The notes under the pieces: model-generated
Databases searched by the model: none
What the model saw: only the letters and a program-made list of their open reading frames with translations
Told to the model about the DNA's origin: nothing
Assembly: GCA_910575405.1 (NCBI GenBank)
Contig: CAJTER010000020.1
Span: forward strand, 17,841-81,840
Reading direction: 5' to 3'
From: Clostridia bacterium
GTDB lineage: Bacteria; Bacillota; Clostridia; Peptostreptococcales; Anaerovoracaceae
Length of the DNA: 64,000 bases
Shown: positions 1-8,170 of the stretch, piece by piece
Layout of the letters: every line of letters begins with the position of its first letter
Numbering within the stretch: position 1 is the first letter of the stretch
Program-made: the position numbers and the translations under genes

Positions 1-1773
1 CAGCGTCTGCATGGCGTAGCACAAAATATCACGGGCGGTTGCCTGCACAATATTTTCCACAAACTTGGGGCCATAGCTTTCCAGCCGTTCCCATTTTTTT
101 GTGCTGCCCACGCCCATATAGGTGACGGACTCGCCACCGAAACGGTTCTCGCCGATCCTCGGCTTGACATAAGCAAGCCGTCTGCCTGAAAAAAGAGTGA
201 TGAACAGCATCCCGCTCTGATAGTCAAAACGGATACCGTGTGTTTCTGTCGGCATTCTCTTTTTGATGCATTCTTTCACGGCATGGTCAACATCCCACCA
301 GAACTCCATGATATTCGGATTGGAATCCCTCCAGGCATTTACCAGCGGCTGCAGCTCTTCCTCCGCAAGCCCCATATCCAGCGCACCCATAGATTTCAAC
401 GCACCTACAGATCCGCCGTATCCAAGGGCCAATTCCGCTATTTTGCCTTTCTGCCTCAGATGGCCGTTCACGCCGTGTTTTTCAACCGGCACATGGAACA
501 TCTGGCTTGCCGAAGCACAGTAAATATCACCGCCGTCCTCAAAAACCTTGAGCCTCCAGCGCTCCCCAGCAATCCATGCAATCACCCTCGCTTCAATCGC
601 AGAGAAGTCCGCCACAATAAATTTCCTGCCGTCCTGTGGCACAAAAGCTGTGCGGATAAGCTGTGACAGCGTATCCGGGATATCTTCATAAAGCACAGTA
701 AGAGCGTCATAATCACCGCATTTCACAAGTTCCCGTGCTTGTGCCAGATCAGGGATATGATTCTGGGGCAGATTTTGCAACTGAATAATTTTTCCGCTGT
801 ACCGGCCGGTTCTATTAGCACCATAGAATTTAAACATCCCGTGAGCACGGCTGTCCGCACACACGGCATTCTCCATTGCCTGGTATTTCTTTACTGAGGA
901 CTTTGCAAGCTGCTGCCGCAAGGTCAATACAGTTTTCAACGGCTCCGACGCATCCTTCAGCAGTGCAGCCACCGATTTTTTATCAAGAGAATCTGTTTCC
1001 ATGCCATTATCCGCAAGCCACTGTTTCATCTGCTGTACCGAGTTTGGATTATCAAGTTCCGTCAGTTCCTGCATGGCAGCCGACAGTTCCGCTTTGGAAC
1101 GTCCATCCATAGTGATCGCCTGTCTGACCATATCCATGTCAACGCCAATCCCACGGTCGTTTATCTCCTGGTCCTGGTGGTATTCCTCCCACACGAAATC
1201 AGACACAGGAAATTTAACAAGCCTCTGCTGTATCTGCATCTCCGCCTCCACATCACGGAGGTTGTATGCCTTAAACCTCTGCCATTTCTCCATATCATGT
1301 TCCGGTAAGTTTCTCACCCTGCCGCCGTTTGCTTTGGTTGGCTTGCAGGGAACACAAAAATACCGTATGAGGTCTTTGCCTTCCGTCAGTTTCTGTTTTT
1401 CCAGCCCAAGCACCGCGCCCGCATTTTCCAAAGACATGGGAAGCCCAAGCGTGGCCGCCCACACCATCGTGCAGCGCCATGATGACGGGTCAAGATAACT
1501 CCCGACAGGGTGCCCAAGAAATCTTGACAGACAAATTCTTTCAAACTGTGCATTATATGCCCACTTCATAACATTTTCATCTTCCAGTGCCGCTAAAATA
1601 CCCGCAGGGATTTCCCCACCGCAGGCAAGATCAACCACACGGACATCTCCACCGTCCACGCTGTATCCAAACAGCAAAATCTCAAAGGCAGGGGATGAGA
1701 CATATTTATAAACTCCGCATTTGGATAAATCCACATCAGAAAATGTCTCCAAGTCCAGTGATAAAGTTTTCAA
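1..1773 (-). CDS. Phage/ICE-type family-A DNA polymerase (C-terminus off the window)
   Basis: The frame is open from a TTG start at 1773 to base 1, giving 591 codons without a stop. TTG is chosen because AAAGGAG lies 9 nt upstream; an in-frame GTG at 1779 sits too close to it. The N-terminus has an exonuclease-like D-x-E motif (DLETFSDVDL). Polymerase motif A (DFSAIEARVIAW, near residue 390) and motif B (KIAELALGYGGS, near 440) are present. The C-terminal catalytic motif HDE is expected just beyond the left edge. This short form of Pol I is typical of Firmicute prophages and integrative elements, where it copies element DNA. It is the last visible gene of a minus-strand replication operon with DUF2815 and DUF2800 proteins. 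Confidence 0.9.
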   Translation of the reverse strand, partial: MKTLSLDLETFSDVDLSKCGVYKYVSSPAFEILLFGYSVDGGDVRVVDLACGGEIPAGILAALEDENVMKWAYNAQFERICLSRFLGHPVGSYLDPSSWRCTMVWAATLGLPMSLENAGAVLGLEKQKLTEGKDLIRYFCVPCKPTKANGGRVRNLPEHDMEKWQRFKAYNLRDVEAEMQIQQRLVKFPVSDFVWEEYHQDQEINDRGIGVDMDMVRQAITMDGRSKAELSAAMQELTELDNPNSVQQMKQWLADNGMETDSLDKKSVAALLKDASEPLKTVLTLRQQLAKSSVKKYQAMENAVCADSRAHGMFKFYGANRTGRYSGKIIQLQNLPQNHIPDLAQARELVKCGDYDALTVLYEDIPDTLSQLIRTAFVPQDGRKFIVADFSAIEARVIAWIAGERWRLKVFEDGGDIYCASASQMFHVPVEKHGVNGHLRQKGKIAELALGYGGSVGALKSMGALDMGLAEEELQPLVNAWRDSNPNIMEFWWDVDHAVKECIKKRMPTETHGIRFDYQSGMLFITLFSGRRLAYVKPRIGENRFGGESVTYMGVGSTKKWERLESYGPKFVENIVQATARDILCYAMQTL

Positions 1774-1853
1774 TTCCACCAGCTCCTTTCACTGCCTTAA
1801 GGGCGGCAGGCAGAACGCCCGCCACCCCGTGGCTGTATTTCCCTGTTATGCTG

Positions 1854-2420
1854 TTAGGACAGGAAATCCTCTTCATCCTCATCCGCAAAGTCATCCTCCG
1901 CACGGGACTTGCCGCCCAAAGGCTCGCCGTCACGGATCTTCTGCAGATTGTTCAGACCGCAGGCGATTCCCTTATTGCCGTTAGAATTGAATGCATAAAA
2001 GTTAATGCTCGCCCTGCCGTACACACCGCTGTAAACTTCTGAATGATCGATAATCGGCTGTCTGTCTGCGTCAACGATGCCAGGAGCAGTGGAGCTGTTG
2101 GCATTGACGAAATAGGAATCCGCATAGGCTTCATCATCCGGACGTTCCGTATCGCCATCACGGAGCGGGGTTTTAAGGACAGACAGCGCAGGAACACTTC
2201 TCCCATTCCCTTTGAGCTTGGATTCACCCTCATGGTACGCCGCCTCGATGGCCGCCTTAATCTTTGCAATGGTCTTTTTATCCGACTTTGGGATAATGAG
2301 CGACACGGAAAACTTCGGTGTGCCGCCATTTATTGATTTGGCTTCCCAGGCATTGCAGTAGCTCCAGCGGGTATTGGGTCCCGTGATCACCTTTGTTGGA
2401 TTTGTAACATTATTTGACAT
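1854..2420 (-). CDS. DUF2815 family protein (probable phage ssDNA-binding/replication accessory protein)
   Basis: A 188-residue protein beginning MSNNVTNPTKVITGPNTRWS, with the WEAKSINGG-PKFSVSLIIPKSD opening typical of DUF2815 and an acidic tail (EDDFADEDEEDFLS). An acidic C-terminus of this kind is common in single-strand binding proteins. The function is inferred from the family's constant place between DUF2800 and polymerase genes in phage and ICE replication modules. A GGAGG ribosome site precedes the ATG at 2420. It lies 12 nt after the DUF2800 gene, so it is almost certainly co-transcribed. Confidence 0.88.
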   Translation of the reverse strand: MSNNVTNPTKVITGPNTRWSYCNAWEAKSINGGTPKFSVSLIIPKSDKKTIAKIKAAIEAAYHEGESKLKGNGRSVPALSVLKTPLRDGDTERPDDEAYADSYFVNANSSTAPGIVDADRQPIIDHSEVYSGVYGRASINFYAFNSNGNKGIACGLNNLQKIRDGEPLGGKSRAEDDFADEDEEDFLS

Positions 2421-2432
2421 ATGGTTTTCCTC

Positions 2433-3554
2433 CTAATTTTCTTTGAAATCTTCAATCGCCGTGTTCATCGGCGGCCTCTTGTCTGACTCCGGCACCAGTG
2501 CAGGCTTGCCCTGCGGCTTTTCCACCAGTCCGTTTAAAATTTCCGCAAACTTCTTTTTGCCGAGCAGCTTTTCCATAGCGGTGATGCCGAGCAGCTTCGG
2601 CTCGTATGGGTCGAAGCCCGCTTTCTTCACGGTATCTGCAACAGCATTTTCATCAGTGTACTTACGGTTAGAACGTCCTTCCACGATTTTAAAGCCGTCA
2701 TACTTCACACCACTCAGAGCCTGCTGTAGCGCAAATTCTTTCACATCCGCCGCCCATGCCGCCAGCTCATCCGCTTTTATAAGGATTGCTGCGATCTCAT
2801 CATCTTCCAGCGTGGCAGGCATCTCAAAATCGTACCTTGCAAGCTCCAGGTTATATTCCGCACGTTTCCTGCAGACCGCTTTTGCCTTACAGAAACGACA
2901 GTGTTCGCCTGCATTGAATTCGCCCTCACCGTCATAGGCCAGCTTCGCTTTTGCCACCAGATCGCCCAATGCCCACTGGAGAAGGTCATCCTTTGCCATG
3001 ACGCACACGCTGACATTCTCCCGGCGTGGCTGGTAGATTGCCATTTGGACGGTATCAATATCATAGATTCCGTCGAACAGTTCCAATGCGCCCAGTGCAT
3101 ACAGCATCATCTGAGGATTATCCACGGCGGAAACCTCCACGCCTTTGCCATGTTTGTAGTCAATAATGTAGAGTGTTCCGTCTGCGATGATCACACAGTC
3201 GCCTGTGCCGAAACCGTCTTTGACAAAACGGGAAAAATCCAGTTTCTGTTCAATCAGCACGACAGGGTCTTTGCAGGTTTTCTTTGCCTCCTCCACCAGT
3301 GAAAGGACATATTCCGCATAACCGCAGGCGCATTCCTCCATTTCCTCATCGTAAAAAGAAAGTTCTGCAGTCGGGTCTGCGGTTTCCATGCTCAATAACA
3401 GTTTCAATTTGTGTTCACACAGGCTGTGGGCGTCCGTACCCTGCTGTGCATATTCGCTGCCCGTATCCTCATAATTCTCGCACAGCCTTGCGGACGGCGG
3501 GCAGGCAAGCCAGCGGTGGCTTGAGGATGCAGATAATAAAGCGTGTTTTCCCAT
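2433..3554 (-). CDS. DUF2800 family protein, Cas4/RecB-like PD-(D/E)XK nuclease with Fe-S cysteines
   Basis: A 373-residue protein. It opens with the SSSHRWLACPPSARLCE signature of DUF2800. A nuclease core follows near residues 120-150 (TGDCVIIADG, then IIDYKHGKG, a D...D-x-K arrangement), then a C-terminal C-x2-C-x5-C cluster (HCRFCKAKAVC) near residue 225. An early Cys plus a late Cys triad resembles the Fe-S site of Cas4/AddB nucleases. It is probably an exonuclease for element replication or recombination. The start at 3554 has GAGGTG upstream. It is immediately adjacent to the next upstream gene, whose stop ends at 3555. Confidence 0.88.
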   Translation of the reverse strand: MGKHALLSASSSHRWLACPPSARLCENYEDTGSEYAQQGTDAHSLCEHKLKLLLSMETADPTAELSFYDEEMEECACGYAEYVLSLVEEAKKTCKDPVVLIEQKLDFSRFVKDGFGTGDCVIIADGTLYIIDYKHGKGVEVSAVDNPQMMLYALGALELFDGIYDIDTVQMAIYQPRRENVSVCVMAKDDLLQWALGDLVAKAKLAYDGEGEFNAGEHCRFCKAKAVCRKRAEYNLELARYDFEMPATLEDDEIAAILIKADELAAWAADVKEFALQQALSGVKYDGFKIVEGRSNRKYTDENAVADTVKKAGFDPYEPKLLGITAMEKLLGKKKFAEILNGLVEKPQGKPALVPESDKRPPMNTAIEDFKEN

Positions 3555-3908
3555 TTACAGCACCTCCGCATCCGCAAGCAGGGCAGGGTACTCTGACGGA
3601 TTGATATCCGACAGCTTATCCGCACCATGCTTATTCAGCAGCTCTTTTACCTCTGCCGTATGTCCCGCACGGGATTTTTCTGCCAGCACCGCACGGACTT
3701 CCTCCAGAGTCAGAATCTTCTCCTCCAGCTCTTCCTTCGGAGCCTTTTTCGCCGCAGCTTTCGGTTTTCCTTTTTTCCCCGGCTCCTTTGTGGCTGTCAT
3801 TTCTGCAGATTCGTCATTCTCTGCCACTGCATCCGCAACCGCCTGCAGGCTGTCGGCAAGGGAACGCAGATCCCCGATAACATCAAGCAGTAACTTCACT
3901 TTCCCCAT
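3555..3908 (-). CDS. Small replication-module protein, function unknown
   Basis: About 117 residues: an N-terminal helical stretch (GKVKLLLDVIGDLRSLADSL), then a Lys/Ala/Glu-rich low-complexity middle and a C-terminal helix-rich tail. The start is placed at the ATG at 3908, with AAGGAGGAG upstream; a TTG two codons earlier is possible. Proteins of this composition recur immediately before DUF2800 in clostridial phages. I do not recognise a domain. It overlaps the end of the next upstream gene by 26 nt, consistent with translational coupling. Confidence 0.7.
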   Translation of the reverse strand: MGKVKLLLDVIGDLRSLADSLQAVADAVAENDESAEMTATKEPGKKGKPKAAAKKAPKEELEEKILTLEEVRAVLAEKSRAGHTAEVKELLNKHGADKLSDINPSEYPALLADAEVL

Positions 3909-4101
3909 GTACAACTCCTCCTTCCTTTACCTCACTGATAGCCAGCTCCCTGACAGAGTCGCCCGGCACGATTACCGTAAGCCGCTGTTTATCCCCCAGG
4001 AGGAAGCGTAAGAAACGCTCCCTCACGGAGATATGGCGGCAGCTCACAATCCCGCCAGTGGCCGGCTTCTTTGAAACACTGATCTTTAATGTGTGGTCCA
4101 T
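3883..4101 (-). CDS. Hypothetical 72-residue protein
   Basis: It starts at the ATG at 4101 (MDHTLKISVSKK), preceded by AAAGGGG; an earlier in-frame ATG at 4143 has no better ribosome site. The sequence is basic in its first half, with an RHISVRERFLRFLLGDKQ stretch, and contains no recognisable domain. It is translationally coupled to the following gene through a 26-nt overlap. I assign no function beyond membership of the phage-like replication operon. Confidence 0.6.
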   Translation of the reverse strand: MDHTLKISVSKKPATGGIVSCRHISVRERFLRFLLGDKQRLTVIVPGDSVRELAISEVKEGGVVHGESEVTA

Positions 4102-4180
4102 AATCCACCCCTTTCTGAAAGGTGTGTTAAAACTGCCTTTCACTATACGGAGATTTGGAGGTGTATTTGGGGACCTGTAA

Positions 4181-4567
4181 TCAGAAATTCTTTAAAAAAT
4201 ATTTTTTAGCTGCTTCTATGGACTTTTTGACAGCCTTGTGATCCACCCCTTCTAGGCGGGCAACCTCACGCATGGACTTTCCCTGTACATACAACAAAAG
4301 CCTTCTCCTCTGGACTTCCGGTAGTTCTTCTAAAAGTCTTTTGATATGCCGTTTATCCACCATCTGTTCTAACAAACTTTCCGGGGTATCCCTGTCCGCA
4401 TATTCACTTCCCTCAAAATTCACTGCATCCAGCGAATAACAATGGTAACGTTCCTTTCGTGCAAGGTTGTCCTCCAGACGCCTGGACTCAATGATGACAG
4501 CACCAATAGATTCCTCCACCTCGACCTCTGACACCGTTCCGTCTGCAAATTCATATTTAATTTTCAT
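4181..4567 (-). CDS. Sigma-70 region 4-like DNA-binding protein of the mobile element
   Basis: 128 residues. The C-terminal half carries a helix-turn-helix of the sigma region-4 type (LPEVQRRRLLLYVQGKSMRE, then ARLEGVDHKAVKKSIEAAKK). The N-terminal part (IKYEFADGTVSEVEVEE) is a short beta-rich segment seen in phage and ICE versions. The ATG at 4567 is preferred because GGAGGAAAC sits 7 nt upstream; the upstream ATG at 4582 lies before this ribosome site. It probably activates or times element genes rather than replacing the main sigma factor. Confidence 0.75.
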   Translation of the reverse strand: MKIKYEFADGTVSEVEVEESIGAVIIESRRLEDNLARKERYHCYSLDAVNFEGSEYADRDTPESLLEQMVDKRHIKRLLEELPEVQRRRLLLYVQGKSMREVARLEGVDHKAVKKSIEAAKKYFLKNF

Positions 4568-4667
4568 TCTGGTTTCCTCCAATCTTGAGATTTTTGAAAG
4601 TTAAAAATTCAAGACCGAAGGGCGGTGCGCGAGAATGATAAGATGTCAGGAACAGACTTTTTACGAC

Positions 4668-4703
4668 AAAGAAAAAGCGCACCCACCATAAGGCAGATGC
4701 ACT
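4668..4703 (-). terminator. Intrinsic terminator, recurrent element hairpin family
   Basis: On the minus strand GTGCATCTGCC pairs fully (with G-U pairs) to GGTGGGTGCGC around a TTAT loop, followed by TTTTTCTTT. The same GYC-TGCC/GGTGGG-CGC design recurs at 46634 and 47631. Confidence 0.6.
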
Positions 4704-4765
4704 CGTTTTAAGAATATGATTGGATTTTGGGGAATGTATAGGAGATAAAAAGAAGTGTGTCGAAT

Positions 4766-4800
4766 AAAAAAATACCGCAATCCCCTCAAAGACTGCGGTA
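4766..4800 (-). terminator. Intrinsic terminator
   Basis: On the minus strand TACCGCA and TGCGGTA form the stem and a run of seven T follows. It sits about 300 nt after the terminator of the TetR/winged-helix locus, so it may end a short untranslated transcript. Confidence 0.6.
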
Positions 4801-5090
4801 TGTATTAAAAAAATATGTATGATTAGCGTCGGCGGACATCTTGTCCCTGTCCGTATTTTATGCATGATGTCCCCTTTCCGGGGATACGCAGCATTCAATA
4901 TAGCCTTCCCCTGACAGCTTGTCTGTGGGGGAAATTATACAAAACGTAACAGTAGAACAACTGTAGACAAACAGTAGAAACGCAGTAGAAAATCGCAAAT
5001 TACGACATGGTACAATGAAAAAATGAAATTTAAAATCTGATTTTATGGGAATATATAGAATTTATTTGTAATAGATTCTTTAAAATAGAC

Positions 5091-5122
5091 AAAAAAGAAA
5101 CGGCTCAGTTTCCCAAGCCGTT
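5091..5122 (-). terminator. Intrinsic terminator after the TetR/winged-helix locus
   Basis: On the minus strand AACGGCT...AGCCGTT is followed by TCTTTTTT, directly after the stop of the winged-helix frame at 5124. Confidence 0.8.
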
Positions 5123-5123
5123 A

Positions 5124-5824
5124 TTATGTAGCATCTTTTTCTTCTAAATTTACCTCAAAACAATAGCCAACTTCACGCACGCAACGGATTGAAAAAGGTG
5201 CATCCGGCTCTGCTTCATATAGTTTTTCTCGCAAATTGCGGACTTGACATCCTACTGTGTTATTCTCGCTACCAAAACTTTCTTCTCCCCATACTTTCTG
5301 GTATATTTGGTCATAGGTAAGAACACGCCCTTTATTAGCCACGAGGAAAGCTAAAATTTCATATTCCTTTGTGGTGAGATTGATTTCCCGACGGCCGCGG
5401 TATATTTTCCGGCGGTCGGGATAAATCTCAAGTCCTGGAAGTGAAACCACCGACTCATCTTTTAGCCGTAAGTATTCAAAACCTGGATGTTTCTTTAGCA
5501 CACCCATGATTTCTTCAAAAGCTGAAGAATTATGTTCGCTAAACTCTATTATTAATATACGTCCGATTGCTTTCACCCCCATAATAAGTATCAATTTAAC
5601 TATCCTAGCAGAGTCAATGGGCTCTATCTCAAATTCAGATATATCATTAATAATTTCTTGGAAAATTTGACGTGTACTTTCGTATTGGCAATATAAACCA
5701 GCTCGGCTTAGTTTTGTGATCTCACAAATATCTTTTATTGTTACTTGTTTAAATCCCTTTTCGGCAAATAAGGAACCTGCATATTTTTAATATATTTCCT
5801 TGCTTCCTGTCCTCTTCTATTCAT
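5124..5824 (-). pseudogene. Frameshifted TetR N-terminus joined in frame to an OmpR-type winged-helix domain
   Basis: The 3' part is an OmpR/PhoB winged-helix DNA-binding domain (INLTTKEYEILAFLVANKGR, then VLTYDQIYQKVWGEE and VREVGYCFEV) with no receiver domain. Reading upstream in the same frame gives a TetR-type helix-turn-helix (LFAEKGFKQVTIKDICEITK, then LSRAGLYCQYES). A stop (TAA) lies just before it. The expected TetR start (MNRRGQEARKYI, ATG at 5824) is in another frame, so an indel occurred near 5790. A TTG at 5594 could still express the winged-helix part. A chimera between regulator families, followed by decay, is the simplest reading. Confidence 0.7.
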
Positions 5825-5914
5825 ATTCAGCCTGACTTTCCAACATCTCCTCAGCAGACATCATAATTGGCATTCTCATTTTTAATAAACAGAATCCGAT
5901 TTTTTCTCTGTTAA

Positions 5915-6106
5915 TCAGCACTGCTTTTTTACCCCAATCCCTTTAATAACCTTTACATGTAAATCTTTTGCATCAATCAAGCTTTCCTGCCTACACTTTG
6001 GGCAGTAGAGAGGATAGTTTCTCAATATGGTATCTTCTTTAATCCTGTCATGGGTTTTACCGCCGCAAATAGGATAACATATCCATTTCATATTTTCTAT
6101 CTGCAT
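5915..6106 (-). CDS. Cysteine-rich KTR domain protein
   Basis: 63 residues with two zinc-knuckle-like cysteine pairs: one in WICYPICGGKT and a second in LYCPKCRQES. The layout MKWI.CP.C..KT...I.EDT matches the small Cys-rich KTR family found beside resistance genes in Tn916-like elements. The outer ATG at 6106 has GGTGAT upstream; an internal ATG at 6091 matches the usual family start. Its biochemical role is unknown; a small metal-binding or nucleic-acid-binding protein is likely. Confidence 0.8.
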   Translation of the reverse strand: MQIENMKWICYPICGGKTHDRIKEDTILRNYPLYCPKCRQESLIDAKDLHVKVIKGIGVKKQC

Positions 6107-6243
6107 ACAATCACCACGCCGACCTTAACTATAAATTTCGAACCGAGCGTACAAGTAATCACATCCATCCATTTTGTCATACAACCCTCCATATTCCAAT
6201 TTTTTAAGATAAACAGTAGCTTTGCTTTTACCAATTTCACATT

Positions 6244-7488
6244 CTACAATTGGCGATAGTTTTTTTTGCCAATATAACCTACTACCAATATTGCGATTGA
6301 AGTTAAAAACATTATAATGGGAAGTTGATTTATAAATTTTTCATATAAGTAGCCATAGAACAAAATACCTATTGGCAAGGCAGCACTTACTATCGCCGAA
6401 TAAAAGGCCATGATACGTCCTAACATATCATCAGGTACATTCTGCTGAATAGCTGACATAATAAAAATCCCTGCTATGCTTGCACTTATGAAAACGACAA
6501 TACTAATCACTACAAATATGATATAGGTCAAGTTTGCAGAAAAATTAAATAAAAGGCTACCGCCAAAAGCTGTTATTGATATTCCCATAATCCAAAACAG
6601 CCGATAGATTTTATCCGTTTTGAATTTATTAGCAATTACTCCAGCAATTATCCCGCCTATCAGTCCGGCAGCTCCCATAAAAGCCTGTGACAGACCATTC
6701 AACACAGAGCTTAAATTAAGTACAACTCGAATTATGAATGGTGCGCCTGTTGTAATTAAGGGCTGTATCAAGAAAACAAAAGCAGCATTTAGGAGAATTG
6801 CTTTGAATACGTATACTTGTTCTGATGTTAGGAAATGGAAACTTTCGCCTAAGTCTTTTTTTATTGCGTGTAATGGGTTGCTAATTGGAGGCAATGTGTT
6901 CTTCGGTATTTTTATAAACGCCTCAAGGATAGCCGCAGAGAAAAAACAAATGGCACATCCCAAAAAGATAATTCGTACGCCCTGCAAATCTGTCTTTCCG
7001 ACCGCACCATAAAGCAGTCCTGCTAATAATGGCCCAATCAGATTAGCAAGCATATTTATTTGACTAACAATAGCATTGGACTGTATAAGGTGTTTTTTTT
7101 CTTGAATGAGTGGTATGCTTGATTGTACGACAGGAGTTTCAAAAGAAGATACAACTGCCAATCCTACCATAATAATAGTTATCAAAATAAGCACATTGGA
7201 AAACGATAATGAAAGCACTAATAGGACAGCCATAATACCATACAGGCCATCTAAAGCAATCATAAAATTTCTTTTATTATTGCGATCAGCCATAATACCG
7301 CCGATAGGAGATAAAAAAACAGGCGGCAGATAGCTGATTGCTGTAATCGTTCCAAATAAAGCGGCAGAACTGGTTAGATCAAGAATTAGCAAAGAAACGG
7401 TAAATTTAAGTAAGACAGTTCCAAACATAGATGAAGCTTGTCCTATTATCAAAAATACAAAATTTCGGTTTAATGTTTTTTCTTTCAT
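6244..7488 (-). CDS. MFS transporter, DHA3 (macrolide-efflux-like) family
   Basis: 414 residues with about 12 hydrophobic segments and an MFS signature after the second helix (GGIMADRNNKRNFMIALDG). Overall form (RNFVFLIIGQASSMFGTVLL start, QNVPDDMLGRIMAFYSAI late) resembles Mef/YfiS-type drug exporters of the DHA3 family, powered by proton antiport at the plasma membrane. The substrate cannot be told from sequence. It is separated from the upstream uracil-glycosylase-like gene by a terminator, so it is probably its own unit in the mobile cargo. Confidence 0.85.
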   Translation of the reverse strand: MKEKTLNRNFVFLIIGQASSMFGTVLLKFTVSLLILDLTSSAALFGTITAISYLPPVFLSPIGGIMADRNNKRNFMIALDGLYGIMAVLLVLSLSFSNVLILITIIMVGLAVVSSFETPVVQSSIPLIQEKKHLIQSNAIVSQINMLANLIGPLLAGLLYGAVGKTDLQGVRIIFLGCAICFFSAAILEAFIKIPKNTLPPISNPLHAIKKDLGESFHFLTSEQVYVFKAILLNAAFVFLIQPLITTGAPFIIRVVLNLSSVLNGLSQAFMGAAGLIGGIIAGVIANKFKTDKIYRLFWIMGISITAFGGSLLFNFSANLTYIIFVVISIVVFISASIAGIFIMSAIQQNVPDDMLGRIMAFYSAIVSAALPIGILFYGYLYEKFINQLPIIMFLTSIAILVVGYIGKKNYRQL

Positions 7489-7526
7489 ATCCTGCCTCTT
7501 AAAGTTTTTCTTTAATCATAACAATA

Positions 7527-7553
7527 AAAGCCTGACAACGGTTGTCAGGCTTT
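7527..7553 (-). terminator. Intrinsic terminator after the uracil-DNA glycosylase-like gene
   Basis: A nearly loop-less palindrome (AAAGCCTGACAAC / GTTGTCAGGCTTT) lies 20 nt after the stop at 7573. Confidence 0.7.
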
Positions 7554-7572
7554 CAAAATTATTATGTGGTTT

Positions 7573-8166
7573 TTACTTGATTATTTCTAACATAGTAGCA
7601 ATGTCCTCAGTTGCCATTGTTACTTTTGACTTTTCGATTAAAATGTTTCCCCCTGTCATTATGTATGATGGCATTACCCTGATATCCCCATAATAGATTT
7701 CACTATTTCGCAATTTATAGGTGGAAATGGCGGGAATTACATTTTTCTTTGTTAACTTTTTTGTAATCATGTTAAAGGCTTTCTTTGCAACATCACCCAT
7801 AAGCATAATAACCTTTATATTGGGGAATAAAGAAAGCTCTGCTTCTAAATAAGGCAGACTATTTTCAATACTGTTTTTATCAATGGTGTATTCTGTCTTT
7901 GGGGTTTTTACGGCATTTGTGATATAGATACCTATTTTTAATATATCTTGTATAGAAGCAACATCTGTTCCCGCCCCTTGCAAAAGAGGGATAGTTGTTT
8001 TCAAATAATCAGCGTCTGGAGTTCCATAAAAATCCTGTAAGGGGTCAGAGGGAACAACTTCATTTATCATTATTGCCTTAATCGCAAGCGGGTCAATATC
8101 AATGTTGTTTAGATATATACCCTTTGTTATACCTGCTTTCGTTTCAAGTTCCTTTTTTATATTCAT
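7573..8166 (-). CDS. Uracil-DNA glycosylase superfamily protein
   Basis: 197 residues. It opens MNIKKELETKAGITKGIYLN and contains IKAIMINEVVPSDPLQDFYG near residue 30 and VIMLMGDVAKKAFN near 130, the pattern of the small Firmicute UDG-like family with a GD-A-K motif. A role in base excision is plausible, but catalytic activity is not proved by the motif set. The ATG at 8166 is preferred over an earlier start at 8205 because AAAGGAG lies 9 nt upstream. This ribosome site lies in the tail of the WYL regulator gene, with only 4 nt between stop and start, so the pair is translationally coupled. Confidence 0.78.
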   Translation of the reverse strand: MNIKKELETKAGITKGIYLNNIDIDPLAIKAIMINEVVPSDPLQDFYGTPDADYLKTTIPLLQGAGTDVASIQDILKIGIYITNAVKTPKTEYTIDKNSIENSLPYLEAELSLFPNIKVIMLMGDVAKKAFNMITKKLTKKNVIPAISTYKLRNSEIYYGDIRVMPSYIMTGGNILIEKSKVTMATEDIATMLEIIK

Positions 8167-8170
8167 ATCT

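Larger units (their letters stand above)
4568..5090. other. Gene-poor interval with two terminator-like hairpins
   Basis: No ORF here has a convincing start or family resemblance. The one 113-codon frame (minus strand) runs through two hairpins and is rejected. The strip is AT-rich, with two strong stem-loops described separately at 4668 and 4766. It probably contains the promoter for the replication operon, but I cannot point to a unique -35/-10 pair. Confidence 0.6.

Noticed and set aside
4557..4898. 113-codon minus-strand frame before the sigma-like gene
   Set aside because: It passes through two terminator hairpins, is full of Phe/Ser/Leu runs and has no family resemblance.
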